A stretch of DNA of 64,000 bases from CAIQPV01 sp964480365 (GCA_964480365.1 CAYZPM010000006.1:1-64000); one strand, 5' to 3'; positions 25,026-34,400 are shown, counted from the first letter of the stretch. Made by a program: numbers and translations. Notes: generated by a model not told the origin, from the letters alone.

Positions 25026-25955
25026 CTAAATCGTTGTGGATCGAAGCGGGTCAAAATCTGCTTGGCTGGAGATGCCCACCTGTTCGATGCCAGCCCGAGC
25101 ATGCCAATAGCCATCGCAAGGTACGTCCGACATCAAACGCAGCATCTGCGCCTCTGCCTCTATAGCGGATAAACTGCTATCCATTCTTTGGCGAAACAGG
25201 GCAAGAATTTTTTCGGTATGAAACGGCTGCGGACTGACACGAACTACATCTACCCCCACTTGTTTCAAGCTTTCCAGTTCCGCCACCAGATTATAGATGC
25301 TGGAGGATTGAGTCTGGATGCCGTTCAATGCCAGGAATGGTTTTCCATCCCGTGTTTTCAAAGTCAATCCATAGGCGTGATCGAGGCAGCGGAACTGACA
25401 ATCATCCTTGGGCAGGTTGTAATGGCGTGCGGTAAAACAGCGGGCGGAAAACGCCAAGGGAAGGCGGCCATAGGCGAAAACTTCAGTCTCCATGCCTTGC
25501 GGTTTTCTGTCCACAATGTCAGACAACATCTGGCGGGACATTTCTACCGGTATTACCCAGCGCTTCGCCCCCAACTCCGCCAGCAGAGCTAGCGTTTGAG
25601 GATTGTAAGTATTGATATGCGGGCCGACCACAAATTTCTTTCCCGACAATAATCGCACCGCGCCCATATCGTTGGCTTCCACCTCGAAGCTGTCATTTTC
25701 AGCTAAGTGGCGCAGTGTTTGGAGATCGGATTCTGATTCGATTAACGCTTGGGTGGACAGCACCACTTCCTTGCCGGACGCGGTGAGTTTTTTTGCCACC
25801 TCCAGCCAATCCTCAAGTCGAAAGGTATGGCGCTTGGAGCACACGGTCTCGCCGAGGTAAACGATATCCACTGGAGCCTCGGCAATCCGCTCGTAAAATT
25901 CGAAGAGGGTGTCTCTTTGCCAATAATAGAGAATCGGACCTAGAGCAAGTTTCAC
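25026..25955 (-). CDS. ubiV: UbiV, peptidase-U32-family anaerobic ubiquinone hydroxylation factor
   Basis: 309 aa from a GTG at 25955 with GGAAG six bases upstream; the family N-terminus KLALGPILYYW starts here, while a longer frame overlaps ubiU. Four cysteines at the positions that bind 4Fe-4S in UbiV are visible: Cys in GETVCSKRHTF, and in SARCFTARHYNLP, DDCQFRCLD. With UbiU it carries out oxygen-independent hydroxylation of the ubiquinone ring using prephenate-derived oxygen, as known for the family. The start almost touches the ubiU stop, so translation is coupled. Confidence 0.93.
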   Translation of the reverse strand: MKLALGPILYYWQRDTLFEFYERIAEAPVDIVYLGETVCSKRHTFRLEDWLEVAKKLTASGKEVVLSTQALIESESDLQTLRHLAENDSFEVEANDMGAVRLLSGKKFVVGPHINTYNPQTLALLAELGAKRWVIPVEMSRQMLSDIVDRKPQGMETEVFAYGRLPLAFSARCFTARHYNLPKDDCQFRCLDHAYGLTLKTRDGKPFLALNGIQTQSSSIYNLVAELESLKQVGVDVVRVSPQPFHTEKILALFRQRMDSSLSAIEAEAQMLRLMSDVPCDGYWHARAGIEQVGISSQADFDPLRSTTI

Positions 25956-25957
25956 GT

Positions 25958-26959
25958 TCACTTCCACGGACGGTGATAGGCGCCAAGGGTATTCTGCTGC
26001 CCCTCGGCAAGTTTGTTCAGTTGGGTCATCCACGCAGGATTGACGGCATAGCTTTTGGTATTCTTCTTGGCGGTGTCGATGGCGGAGCGCCATACTTTAG
26101 TCACCTGTTCCACGTAGACCGGGCTGCGCTGACGGCCCTCAATCTTGACGGCGGATATTCCCATGCGCAGCATCTCCGGGATCAACTCCAGAGTGTTAAG
26201 ACTGGCAGGCTCTTCAATAGCGTAGTAGGTTTCCCCGTTGACGTCGAAGCGGCCTTTGCACAATGTAGGGTAGCCGGCATTTTCGCCGTCACTGTAACGG
26301 TCCAGCAAAATGCCGTTCAACCTCGACTCCAGCCCTTGCGGGGTTTGCTGCCAGCGCACCGCCTTGGCTGGGGAACACACTCCTGCTGTATTGGGTGATT
26401 CGCCGGTGATATATGAGGACAATACGCAACGCCCTTCCACCATCACGCACAAGCCGCCGAAGCCGAAAAGCTCAATTTCCACCGGGGTATTCTTCACCAA
26501 CTGCTCCACCTGCGGTAAAGACAGCACCCTGGGCAATACCGCCCGCTGGATACCGAAATGCTCATGATAAAAGTTGATGGCTTCGTAATTGGTGGCCGAA
26601 CCCTGTACCGAAAGATGCAAGCGCAGCTTGGGATAAGTTCGTGAGGCGTAACGCATCAGCCCAGCATCTGCAAGGATGACGGCATCCACCCCCGCTATCA
26701 CTGCGTTATCAACAGCCTCTTGCCAGAGCTGCCAAGTGGCAGCTTGCGGAAAGGTATTAAGTGCCAGAAAAACTTTCTTGCCGCGTGCATGGGCATAACG
26801 CACCGCCTCGTTCGTGGCCGGGATGTCGAAATTCAGACCGGCGAAGGCACGGGCATTGGTATTGTCACGAAAGCCGATGTAAACACAATCCGCACCGTTA
26901 TCCACCGCCGCCTTCAGGGCGGGCAGGCTACCTGCCGGACAAACCAGCTCAAGCGACAT
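25958..26959 (-). CDS. ubiU: UbiU, peptidase-U32-family anaerobic ubiquinone hydroxylation factor
   Basis: 333 aa, typical length. It begins MSLELVCPAGSLPALKAAVDNGADCVYIGF, a U32 signature, and carries the cluster cysteines in GGLCVMVEGRCVLS, NTAGVCSPAK and YPTLCKGRFD. It partners UbiV (overlapping downstream) and UbiT. It follows hdrB after 57 bases on the same strand, so it is likely cotranscribed with the Qmo-Hdr genes, linking quinone supply under anoxia to a quinone-coupled oxidoreductase. Confidence 0.93.
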   Translation of the reverse strand: MSLELVCPAGSLPALKAAVDNGADCVYIGFRDNTNARAFAGLNFDIPATNEAVRYAHARGKKVFLALNTFPQAATWQLWQEAVDNAVIAGVDAVILADAGLMRYASRTYPKLRLHLSVQGSATNYEAINFYHEHFGIQRAVLPRVLSLPQVEQLVKNTPVEIELFGFGGLCVMVEGRCVLSSYITGESPNTAGVCSPAKAVRWQQTPQGLESRLNGILLDRYSDGENAGYPTLCKGRFDVNGETYYAIEEPASLNTLELIPEMLRMGISAVKIEGRQRSPVYVEQVTKVWRSAIDTAKKNTKSYAVNPAWMTQLNKLAEGQQNTLGAYHRPWK

Positions 26960-27016
26960 GTCTAATTTTCTCGGATATAAAAGGAAGTACCGGCGCTGCT
27001 GTCCTTTCGGGGCAGT

Positions 27017-27913
27017 CTAACCCGCGATGTCCTGTAGTTTTTTTGGCTGGATGATATGCCCGTCCAACCCCGCTGCCTTGACACCCCCGCCGTAAGCGAC
27101 CGTCATCAGCTGCGAGTAATATACCACCGGCATAGCGAATTTGGTACCCTGTTTCTTGTTGATTTCTGACTGGTAGATTTCGACATTTGCCTGGCATAAC
27201 TGGCAGGGTGTAACGATCATTTCCGCGCCATGGTCATAGGCCGATTCCACGATGGCGCGGATCTGCTTTTGGGATTTTTCCGGCTCGGAGAAGGCCAGTG
27301 CCCCGCCGCAGCAGGTCACCTTCTGATCGTAGCCGGACACGACTTCCGCGCCGACCGCCTCAATCATCTTGTCGAGATATTGCGGGTTCTCGAATGATTC
27401 GCCCGCGATGCCAAACGGGCGGTTCGTCTGGCAACCCACGTAACCGGCGATTTTCATTTCTTTCAGCGGTTTGACCACAGACTGTTTCATTTGATCGAAA
27501 CCCACGTCCTCGACCAGTACCTCGACAATGTGGCGCGCCTTGACCGTGCCTTTCAAGTTCAGGCCCACTTCCTTGAGTGCTTCGTTGGTCTCTGCCATCA
27601 GGTTGCCGTGCTGGTTCAAGCGGTCTGCGGTTTCGCGCGTTGCGAGCCAGCAGGCCGGGCAACCGGAAACCATGTCCTGGCCCGGCAGATGCTTCTCGGC
27701 CAATGCCAGATTGCGCGCATTGATAGCCAAGCGCGGTAATTCGCCGCCTTCGCCGTAACCGATGGAAGCGCCGCAGCAGTTCCAGTCAGGAATTTCATTG
27801 AGCTGTATGCCCAGCTTGTCGCACACCAACTGGATGGAGGTAACGAAGTTCGAGGCTGAAGCACCCTTCTGGGAAGAGCAGCCGGGGTAGAACGCATATT
27901 GCTTTTTTGTCAT
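27017..27913 (-). CDS. hdrB: HdrB-like subunit (two CCG domains)
   Basis: 298 aa. Two CCG domains, which bind noncubane 4Fe-4S clusters in heterodisulfide reductase: PDWNCCGAS...SGCPAC in the first half and KVTCCGGALAF...TPCQLC in the second, plus YPGCSSQ at the N-terminus. In Qmo-type complexes of some Gram-positive sulfate reducers and sulfur oxidisers, HdrB and HdrC take the place of the membrane subunit QmoC. It follows hdrC after 36 bases. Its real disulfide or thiol substrate is unknown; the nearby DsrC-like protein is a candidate partner. Confidence 0.9.
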   Translation of the reverse strand: MTKKQYAFYPGCSSQKGASASNFVTSIQLVCDKLGIQLNEIPDWNCCGASIGYGEGGELPRLAINARNLALAEKHLPGQDMVSGCPACWLATRETADRLNQHGNLMAETNEALKEVGLNLKGTVKARHIVEVLVEDVGFDQMKQSVVKPLKEMKIAGYVGCQTNRPFGIAGESFENPQYLDKMIEAVGAEVVSGYDQKVTCCGGALAFSEPEKSQKQIRAIVESAYDHGAEMIVTPCQLCQANVEIYQSEINKKQGTKFAMPVVYYSQLMTVAYGGGVKAAGLDGHIIQPKKLQDIAG

Positions 27914-27949
27914 TACTCTTTCTCCATCAACGAGAAAATAAAAATGCCG

Positions 27950-28573
27950 TCAGGCAGTGTGGGCATTCTTACGCTCTTCGATTTCGCGCGCCTTGGCGAC
28001 CATCTTGTGAATGCCGCTTTGATCCTTACACTTGTGACCGCCGAAGATTTCCATTGGATTGAGGCGTTTTGCCTTTATCAATCCCAAGCCTATCCCCTGC
28101 ATCGCCAGTGCGTTCTTGATGCCCTGTATGAAGCCGTCCTTGAAGTACATAGCGAGTGAGAACTTCAACTCATTAACCCTGCCGGTTTTCACCAGATTGA
28201 CCCAGAACAACTTGGCAATGTCGCGCGTCGGCTGGCCTTTCGGCGCCATGCCGAGGCGGTGGGAGTAATGTGCCAGACCGTGCATGATGTGGGTGATCGG
28301 CAGCTTGCGCGGGCAGCGCACGATGCAGTTGTAGCATGAGGTACACATCCACATTGAATCTGATTTCAAGACTTCTTCGCGTTTGCCGGCGCGGATCATC
28401 ATGAAAATTTTCTGCGGTGTGTGTTCCCATGCGTTGCCCAGCGGGCAGGAACCCGCGCATACGCCGCACTGCATGCACATCTTGACCCATGCGCCGTCCT
28501 CGACGCGCTCCTCGACTTCCTTAAGGAAGTCGTTGTGGTAGCGCGCGACGGCTTGCTGGTTAAAATCGTTCAT
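27950..28573 (-). CDS. hdrC: HdrC-like 4Fe-4S subunit
   Basis: 207 aa. Two 4Fe-4S motifs: CMQCGVCAGSCP near residue 35 and CTSCYNCIVRCP near residue 75, as in HdrC/QmoC soluble domains. No haem-b transmembrane segment of the NarI kind follows, so this is the soluble HdrC form rather than QmoC. AAGGAG stands before the ATG. It is separated from qmoB by a palindromic repeat (28591-28634) but is on the same strand and surely part of the same unit. Confidence 0.9.
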   Translation of the reverse strand: MNDFNQQAVARYHNDFLKEVEERVEDGAWVKMCMQCGVCAGSCPLGNAWEHTPQKIFMMIRAGKREEVLKSDSMWMCTSCYNCIVRCPRKLPITHIMHGLAHYSHRLGMAPKGQPTRDIAKLFWVNLVKTGRVNELKFSLAMYFKDGFIQGIKNALAMQGIGLGLIKAKRLNPMEIFGGHKCKDQSGIHKMVAKAREIEERKNAHTA

Positions 28574-28590
28574 CTTGTTTACTCCTTACC

Positions 28591-28634
28591 GTAGGGCGGG
28601 CTTTGCCCGCCATGTCGGGCAAAGCCCGACCTAC
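28591..28634. repeat. palindromic intergenic repeat (GTAGG-GCGGGCTTTGCCCGC type)
   Basis: Two back-to-back hairpins, one with GCGGGC/GCCCGC and one with GTCGGGC/GCCCGAC, framed by GTAGG and CCTAC ends, fill the gap between qmoB and hdrC. Related sequences occur at 47853-47955 and 59844-59897. It behaves like a REP-type element and may modulate expression within the operon. Confidence 0.65.
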
Positions 28635-28638
28635 ATGG

Positions 28639-30891
28639 TCAATTAAAGCCCTTCATCGGCGACATACCAATCTCGTTGATCTTTGCGGCATACTCGTTGA
28701 TGAGTTTTGCGACGCGGGCATTGTCAGTGATCGCTACTTCGTAAGTCGCCACGCGCTCGGTTTCCAGCCCTAATTGCTTGAGCGTGTCGTCTATCTTACT
28801 CATGCGGTAATTGGCGAGTTCCGAACCTTTAACGAAGTGGCACTGGTAATTGTCGCCGTGCTTGCAACCCATCATCATGACGCCATCGTAGCCGGAATTA
28901 AGTGCGTCAGTGATCCAGATGGTATTTACCGAACCTAGGCAGCGCACCGGGATCGCGCGCACGAAAGCGGAATAAACATGGTGCTGCAATCCGGCCATGT
29001 CGAGCGCTGGATAGGCATCGTTCTCGCAGGCCAGAATCAAGATGCGCGGCCTCTCGGAAAACTCGTCCGGCATATCCACTGCCTTGATCTGCATGCCCAC
29101 CGTGTCCACCGAATAATTTTCGAACGAAATCACACGTACCGGACAGGCACCCATACAGGTGCCGCAGCGGCGGCAGCGGCTTTCGTTGAATACGGGGAAG
29201 CGCCTTTCGTCTTCGTCTATTGCGCCAAATGGGCATTCCACTGTGCAGCGTTTGCACTGGGTGCAGCCTTCCAGCCGCGCGACAGGGAAAGACAGGTCGC
29301 CCACACGCGGATGTGCGGCACGACCCAAGCTTGCGTTTTCCACCGCCTGGATTGCTTTCAGCGCGGCACCGGTTGCGTCCTCGGTCGCTTGCAGCATATC
29401 CATCGGGCGGCGCACCGGGCCAGCAGCGTAGATGCCGGTGCGGCGCGTCTCATAGGGGAAACAGATGAAATGAGAATCGCTGAAGCCGTATTTCAACTGC
29501 GGCATGTCCGGCCCTTGGCGATAGTTGAGGTTGAGCACGGAGATCTTCTGCATCTCCACTTTCTTTTGCTTGGCCTCCTCCGAGCCGCCCTCCGCAGCCG
29601 TTACTATCGGGTTCCATGCTTCGAGATCGACGCCTGCGCTTGGCACTTGTCCGGTAGCGAGCACCACGAGGTCGGTAGTAACTGAAGTGTCTTCATCCAG
29701 TATCTGATCGCGGAAATTCACCTTGCAGCCATTATCGTCCGCATCCACTGAAGAAGCCTTGCCCTTGGTAAAAATCACGCCCTTTTCTTGCGCGTTGCGA
29801 TAGAAATCCTCGCCCATGCCCGGCATACGCAAGTCGGTATACATCACCACCGTGTCCACATCCGGGTTGGCATTCTTGAAATACATAGCCTGTTTGACGC
29901 TGGTAGCGCAGCAATGGCCTGAGCAGTAGGGGAGGTGTTCCGGGTTGGCTTCATTGCGTTGTCCGGCACACTGGATGAACACCACGCTCTTCACTTCTTT
30001 GCCGTCGGCACGTTTGATAGCCGCGCCATCAGCCGCGCTCGCCAGAGCTTCCAGTCCGGCTTGATCCATCACGTTTGGCGATTTGCCGCCGCCGAGTTCG
30101 GGCAGCTTGTTGATGTCGTAAGCGGAAAAGCCTGTTGCCTGGACGATGGCGCCGACTTCCTCGGTGACAAGGGAGCCCGATTCCTGTGCTACCTGCACGC
30201 TGAAGCGACCCGGTGCACCGGAGGTTTCGGCGAGGGTGGAATTGAGGTGCACGGTAATGCGCGGATGCGATGAAACCTTTGCCGCCAGTTCGGCCAGACC
30301 GATGTCCTGCGGTTCGGCATAAGGCTGTTTGAACGGCACGCGTTTCCACAGTTTCGCCGCCCATCCGCCAAGCTGCTTTTCCTTTTCGACCAACACCACT
30401 TCGTAGCCTGTCTCGGCGGCTTCCAGCGCGGCAGTCATCCCGGCCATGCCACCGCCGACCACCAGAATGCGCTTGTTGTTCGCGTGGTTGGGATTGCCTT
30501 CGGGCAGTTTCATTTTTTTGATTTCGGCACAGCCCATGCGCACATAATCATTAGCCATTTCCTGGCGTACTTCATCGTGTTCATTACCTTCGGCTATTAC
30601 CCAAATCACTCCTTCACGCAGGTTGGCGCGGCTCATGGCGATTTCAGGGAAATTGAATGCTTCTGTCTTGGCGCGGCGCGAACAGGCGGCAATGCAGATG
30701 TGGGTGACGGCTTCTTTCTCAATGTCGTCGCGAATCATCTGCACGCCTTCTGGATTGCACAGGAAGGCATGTTCGCGTACCACGGCCATCTTGCCTTCTT
30801 TTTGCGCGATCTTTGACAGTTGCGCGATGTCGAGCTTGTCACCGAGGCCGCAGCCCGAGCAAATGTAAGCGGCAGTTTTCATCTCAGCCAT
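28639..30891 (-). CDS. qmoB: QmoB-like flavoprotein (HdrA/MvhD fusion)
   Basis: 750 aa. N-terminal Cys-containing region (CSGCGLGDK, IAACSRR), an FAD-binding HdrA-like core starting VVGGGMAGMTAALEAAE near residue 143, HdrA cluster cysteines in CAGQRN...YCSGHCC, then two ferredoxin motifs CTQCKRCTVECP and CRRCGTCMGACP (about 565-610), and a C-terminal MvhD-like delta-subunit domain (LACENDAYPALDMAG, RCLGSVN, GCKHGDNYQCHF). This layout is that of QmoB, partner of APS reductase and DsrC-type sulfur metabolism. AGGTG precedes the ATG. qmoA lies 148 bases upstream on the same strand. Confidence 0.93.
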   Translation of the reverse strand: MAEMKTAAYICSGCGLGDKLDIAQLSKIAQKEGKMAVVREHAFLCNPEGVQMIRDDIEKEAVTHICIAACSRRAKTEAFNFPEIAMSRANLREGVIWVIAEGNEHDEVRQEMANDYVRMGCAEIKKMKLPEGNPNHANNKRILVVGGGMAGMTAALEAAETGYEVVLVEKEKQLGGWAAKLWKRVPFKQPYAEPQDIGLAELAAKVSSHPRITVHLNSTLAETSGAPGRFSVQVAQESGSLVTEEVGAIVQATGFSAYDINKLPELGGGKSPNVMDQAGLEALASAADGAAIKRADGKEVKSVVFIQCAGQRNEANPEHLPYCSGHCCATSVKQAMYFKNANPDVDTVVMYTDLRMPGMGEDFYRNAQEKGVIFTKGKASSVDADDNGCKVNFRDQILDEDTSVTTDLVVLATGQVPSAGVDLEAWNPIVTAAEGGSEEAKQKKVEMQKISVLNLNYRQGPDMPQLKYGFSDSHFICFPYETRRTGIYAAGPVRRPMDMLQATEDATGAALKAIQAVENASLGRAAHPRVGDLSFPVARLEGCTQCKRCTVECPFGAIDEDERRFPVFNESRCRRCGTCMGACPVRVISFENYSVDTVGMQIKAVDMPDEFSERPRILILACENDAYPALDMAGLQHHVYSAFVRAIPVRCLGSVNTIWITDALNSGYDGVMMMGCKHGDNYQCHFVKGSELANYRMSKIDDTLKQLGLETERVATYEVAITDNARVAKLINEYAAKINEIGMSPMKGFN

Positions 30892-31039
30892 GTGGACACC
30901 TCAATAAATTCATTTTTCGGGCGCATCGCGGCGTTGCACGGTGCTCGCCCACTGCGCCTATCTAACTGATATGTCTTGCGTGCTTCGCGCCGTGCGCCTT
31001 GCGTTGCATCCCGGAAATCTAAATTTCTTGAAGTGTCCA

Positions 31040-32329
31040 TTATTCTGCCCCCTCGATTGCGGAAGTCTTGTATACCACCTGTATCGCGCGCAGCGCTGCC
31101 GCCGTAGCGCTTTGTGTGGCGCGGTTCACGTCCAGAGGACTGCTTGCAGCGCCCGCGCCGAACTGGCCGCCGTCCGCCGAACCCTCGATGAATCCGGAGG
31201 AATCGGTAATGATGTCCGCAGGCAACTTGATGCCGTTGCTCTCCGGTTCCATGCCGACCGCGAGTACCACCAGATCGTGCTGGGCGGCGTAGCGATGGTA
31301 GCCCTCGGTATCCACTCCATGCAGAATCAGGTCGCCGCTTTTTTCATCCAGCATGATATTGGCTACCTTGGACTTGATAAATTTCACCGTCGGGTCTTGC
31401 TGCACTTTCAGGTAAAAATCTTCGAGGCGGTCAATGGAGCGCAGGTCTATGTAATACACTGTGGATTTACCATCCTCGCCATAAGCCTCGCGCACGTATT
31501 GGGTCTGTTTCAATGAGGCCATGCAGCAGATACGGGAGCAGTGGCGCAAATGATTTTCGTCGCGCGAGCCTGCGCATTGGATGAAGGCAATGTTTTTCGC
31601 TTCCTTGCCGTCAGACGGACGCAGCAGCTTGCCTCCGGTGGGGCCATGCGGATCGGCGAAGCGCTCGAATTCGAGGCTGGTAATCACGTTATCGAATCGG
31701 TCGTAACCGTATGGCTGTATTTTCGCTGCATCGTAAGGCTTCCAACCGGTGGCCCATACCACCGCACCGACTTTCAGTTCTATGGTCTCGACCTGCATGT
31801 CGAGGTCGATGGCGTTATATTTGCACGCGGCCTTCGCTTTATCCGCATCCGGTGTACCGATGATGGAGGGGTCGAGTACATAGTGCTGCGGATAGGCCAT
31901 CGCGTGCGGCAGGTAGGCGGCTCGCGTCTTGGACAGGTTGTACTCGTAGGGGTTGGGGATTTCTGCTTCAACCGCTTTCGCGCATTCACCGCAGGCGGTA
32001 CAGTTGCCATTGACGTAGCGCGGAGAGATTTTCAGCGTCACCGTGTAATCGCCGCGCCGACCTGAAACAGCCGTTACCTCGGTTTGGGTCAATACGCGCA
32101 GGTTGCGGTTGGCCTTGAGGCGGCGCAGATTAATCTCCAGCCCGCAGGTGGGGTGGCACATTTTTGGAAAATAGCGGTAGAGCAGGGCGGTGCGTCCGCC
32201 CAAACTGGCATTGCGCTCGGCAAGAATCACCTGCTTGCCGCATTCGGCGGCTTCCAGCGCCGCCGTCATGCCTCCAATGCCGCCGCCGACGACGAGTATG
32301 GTCTGGTTAGTTGCGATAGTGGCAGTCAC
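31040..32329 (-). CDS. qmoA: QmoA-like flavoprotein (HdrA homologue)
   Basis: 429 aa. GTG start with GGAGG six bases upstream, directly after the stop of the phosphodiesterase gene (TGAGTG). FAD motif VVGGGIGGMTAALEAAE, the HdrA cysteines in MCHPTCGLE, NCTACGECAKA, and CAGSRDENHLRHCSRICC. QmoA and QmoB form the cytoplasmic flavin/iron-sulfur core that moves electrons between APS reductase (or a DsrC-linked donor) and quinone. aprAB and dsrAB are not in this window. The neighbouring hdrC-hdrB pair replaces qmoC. Confidence 0.93.
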   Translation of the reverse strand: MTATIATNQTILVVGGGIGGMTAALEAAECGKQVILAERNASLGGRTALLYRYFPKMCHPTCGLEINLRRLKANRNLRVLTQTEVTAVSGRRGDYTVTLKISPRYVNGNCTACGECAKAVEAEIPNPYEYNLSKTRAAYLPHAMAYPQHYVLDPSIIGTPDADKAKAACKYNAIDLDMQVETIELKVGAVVWATGWKPYDAAKIQPYGYDRFDNVITSLEFERFADPHGPTGGKLLRPSDGKEAKNIAFIQCAGSRDENHLRHCSRICCMASLKQTQYVREAYGEDGKSTVYYIDLRSIDRLEDFYLKVQQDPTVKFIKSKVANIMLDEKSGDLILHGVDTEGYHRYAAQHDLVVLAVGMEPESNGIKLPADIITDSSGFIEGSADGGQFGAGAASSPLDVNRATQSATAAALRAIQVVYKTSAIEGAE

Positions 32330-32872
32330 TCAAGCCTCCAATGATGTTTGCTGCAAGGTGCGTATTTCAAAAGTCATCTGTTCCAGATCGCCTAGAATCC
32401 AGGTGGGGGCGGCGTTCACGCCCGGCGCGTCTATACCAGCGACAGATCCCGGATTGACCAGCACGGTATTCCCACCCTTGATGTTGGCTTGTGCATCGAC
32501 ATGTGCTGTGTGGCTATGCCCGTGGCATACCAGATCGTAGTCGCCAGTGCAGGCAAAAGCCTGGCCGTGGTGAGGCATGTGGGTGACAAATATCCTGCGC
32601 CCAAAGAGTTCCAGCATGGCTTCTTGCCCATAATAGGTGAAAAGGCCGCCAGTCTTTTCCATCATGCGGTACATCGCCGCGACATCGCCGATGTTGTTGC
32701 CGTGGACTGCGTGGATGGGAATGCCTAGTTTAAGCGAAGCGCGCAGGGCGTTGACGCCGATCAGGTCACCACAGTGGATGACGGCCTGTGCCCCGGCCGC
32801 TTGCGCTTCGCTGATGGCCATGACCAACGGATCGGAACGGTCATGGCTGTCAGATATTATGCAGATTTTCAT
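32330..32872 (-). CDS. YfcE/MJ0936-type metallophosphodiesterase
   Basis: 180 aa from the ATG at 32872, where the family N-terminus MKICIISDSHDRSD starts. All five calcineurin-like motifs are present: SDSHD, HCGDLIG, HGNN, a His in VTHMPHHG, and CHGHSHTA. These bind two metal ions and cleave phosphodiesters; the physiological substrate is unknown. Its stop codon abuts the qmoA GTG, so it heads the qmo operon and is translationally coupled to it. Such a coupling to qmo is unexpected. Confidence 0.9.
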   Translation of the reverse strand: MKICIISDSHDRSDPLVMAISEAQAAGAQAVIHCGDLIGVNALRASLKLGIPIHAVHGNNIGDVAAMYRMMEKTGGLFTYYGQEAMLELFGRRIFVTHMPHHGQAFACTGDYDLVCHGHSHTAHVDAQANIKGGNTVLVNPGSVAGIDAPGVNAAPTWILGDLEQMTFEIRTLQQTSLEA

Positions 32873-33127
32873 ATTGTTAGGTGGTGTTGCGCACATTCGC
32901 CGTTGAGATGGATTCAAGCTAAAAACGTTAGCTTAAAATGTTAGTATTAAACGCAATTAGAGCATTTCATGTATATAGCCATATCGGGGGGGAACTCTTA
33001 TAGCCCATGTGGGGTATGTTTGTTATACTTTAGCCAAAATAAATCACTATGCCGAAGGAATCAGGGCGAACGGATTCAGAAAACACATTGTCGAAGCTAA
33101 GGTAATATACGAAGGTATATGCAGTTT

Positions 33128-33157
33128 TTGCATGGCTCGCAACGAAATGCTTGTAAT
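33128..33157 (+). promoter_or_regulatory. possible promoter of the NarX-like kinase
   Basis: TTGCAT (33128-33133), an 18-base spacer and TGTAAT (33152-33157) lie before the GTG at 33182. Each element has one mismatch to the sigma-70 consensus. The surrounding 309-bp region (32873-33181) separates divergent units and should also hold the promoter of the qmo operon, which I could not place. Confidence 0.3.
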
Positions 33158-33181
33158 ATCTCATGTAAATATTAACTTGCG

Positions 33182-34396
33182 GTGAGAATATTGAATAACC
33201 CACGGTTTTGGAATGACAGCGACTTCAACCGGCCTCGTCCTATCGAGGCGGAGGATGGGCGTGCGTCCGAATTGGATAGCGAAAGCCTCGTATCCGCACC
33301 GTCCTACACCGGCGAACTGTGGACGCTGATAGAGGGCTTGCTTGGATCAGTCGTAGGGTCTCTTGGCGCCAGCGGGGGCATTGTCCGGGTGGTATCACCC
33401 GACAGCCAGATGTTGCAAATTGCCGGAGCTATCGGCTTGCCTACTGAGGTGTGCGAAGACGAAAGTATCGTTGGAATTGGCTGCGGCGTGTGCGGCCAAG
33501 CCGCATGCGACAGGGAGGTTCATTTCTCCGACGCTGCTGTTTGCGCACAGCGTCCCAGTCGTCATTTCTCGGTTGCGGGATGTAAATACGTAGTTGCAGC
33601 GCCACTCGAATATCGCGGCAATCTGATCGGTGTTTTTACCCTTTTTTTTGCTGCGGCAGAAGATGTTCCTGATAACATTTCACAAAACCTGCGACCATTC
33701 TCTGAACTCATCGGCATTGCGCTTGAGAGCGCGAGAAAAAAGATTGAGAGCCAGCGCATTCAGTTGATGGACGAGCGGCATGCCATGGCTAATGAGATTC
33801 ATGATTCGTTGGCCCATACTTTGTATTACGCCAGAATGCGCATGGGCCTGCTGCTTGAGGCCGTACATACGCAGAACGAGCAGCTTGCAATCGAATGTGC
33901 GCGCGACCTGGATGAGGCATTGGGCAGCGGTCAGAAGACCATGCGTGAAATCATCACCCATTTTCGTTGCCAGATGGATCCATTGGGTTTGCAGCATGCT
34001 TTGCAAACATTGGTTGATAAGTTCCGCGACCACTCCGGCATCACCATGAGATATACGAACAGCGTTGCCAATCTCGAACTGCCTCTAGAACACGAACTAC
34101 AGGTTTTTCATATTGTGCGCGAGGCGCTGGCGAATGTGGCGACCCATTCCGCTGCGACACATGCCAGCCTGACTGTTGAATGCAGCAATGGCAATTACGT
34201 ATTCACCATCGCGGATAATGGCGCAGGGTATGGCGGTGTCCCGAGCGAAGGACACTACGGTTTGATGATTATGCGTGAACGCGCATTACGCATCGGGGGC
34301 GAAATCGGGATAGAAAGCGCCGAAGGTAATGGCACCCGCGTGCAGTTAAAATTTTCTAAGTCTGAAGTTTCCGGGGGGAAGTTTGAGCGGAGTTAA
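33182..34396 (+). CDS. NarX/NreB-like histidine kinase with cysteine-rich GAF domain
   Basis: 404 aa from a GTG; a TTG 9 bases later or the start of the GAF region are alternatives because the ribosome binding site is weak. Residues 50-185 form a GAF domain with six cysteines at 91, 101, 104, 109, 121 and 134, a density that suggests an iron-sulfur or thiol redox sensor. Residues 195-270 are the NarL-type phosphoacceptor domain (NEIHDSLAH, His207), followed by HATPase (IADNGAGYG, YGLMIMRERA). No transmembrane segment, so cytosolic. It is followed after four bases by its response regulator and faces the qmo operon, which it may control. Confidence 0.9.
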   Translation: MRILNNPRFWNDSDFNRPRPIEAEDGRASELDSESLVSAPSYTGELWTLIEGLLGSVVGSLGASGGIVRVVSPDSQMLQIAGAIGLPTEVCEDESIVGIGCGVCGQAACDREVHFSDAAVCAQRPSRHFSVAGCKYVVAAPLEYRGNLIGVFTLFFAAAEDVPDNISQNLRPFSELIGIALESARKKIESQRIQLMDERHAMANEIHDSLAHTLYYARMRMGLLLEAVHTQNEQLAIECARDLDEALGSGQKTMREIITHFRCQMDPLGLQHALQTLVDKFRDHSGITMRYTNSVANLELPLEHELQVFHIVREALANVATHSAATHASLTVECSNGNYVFTIADNGAGYGGVPSEGHYGLMIMRERALRIGGEIGIESAEGNGTRVQLKFSKSEVSGGKFERS

Positions 34397-34400
34397 ATTG

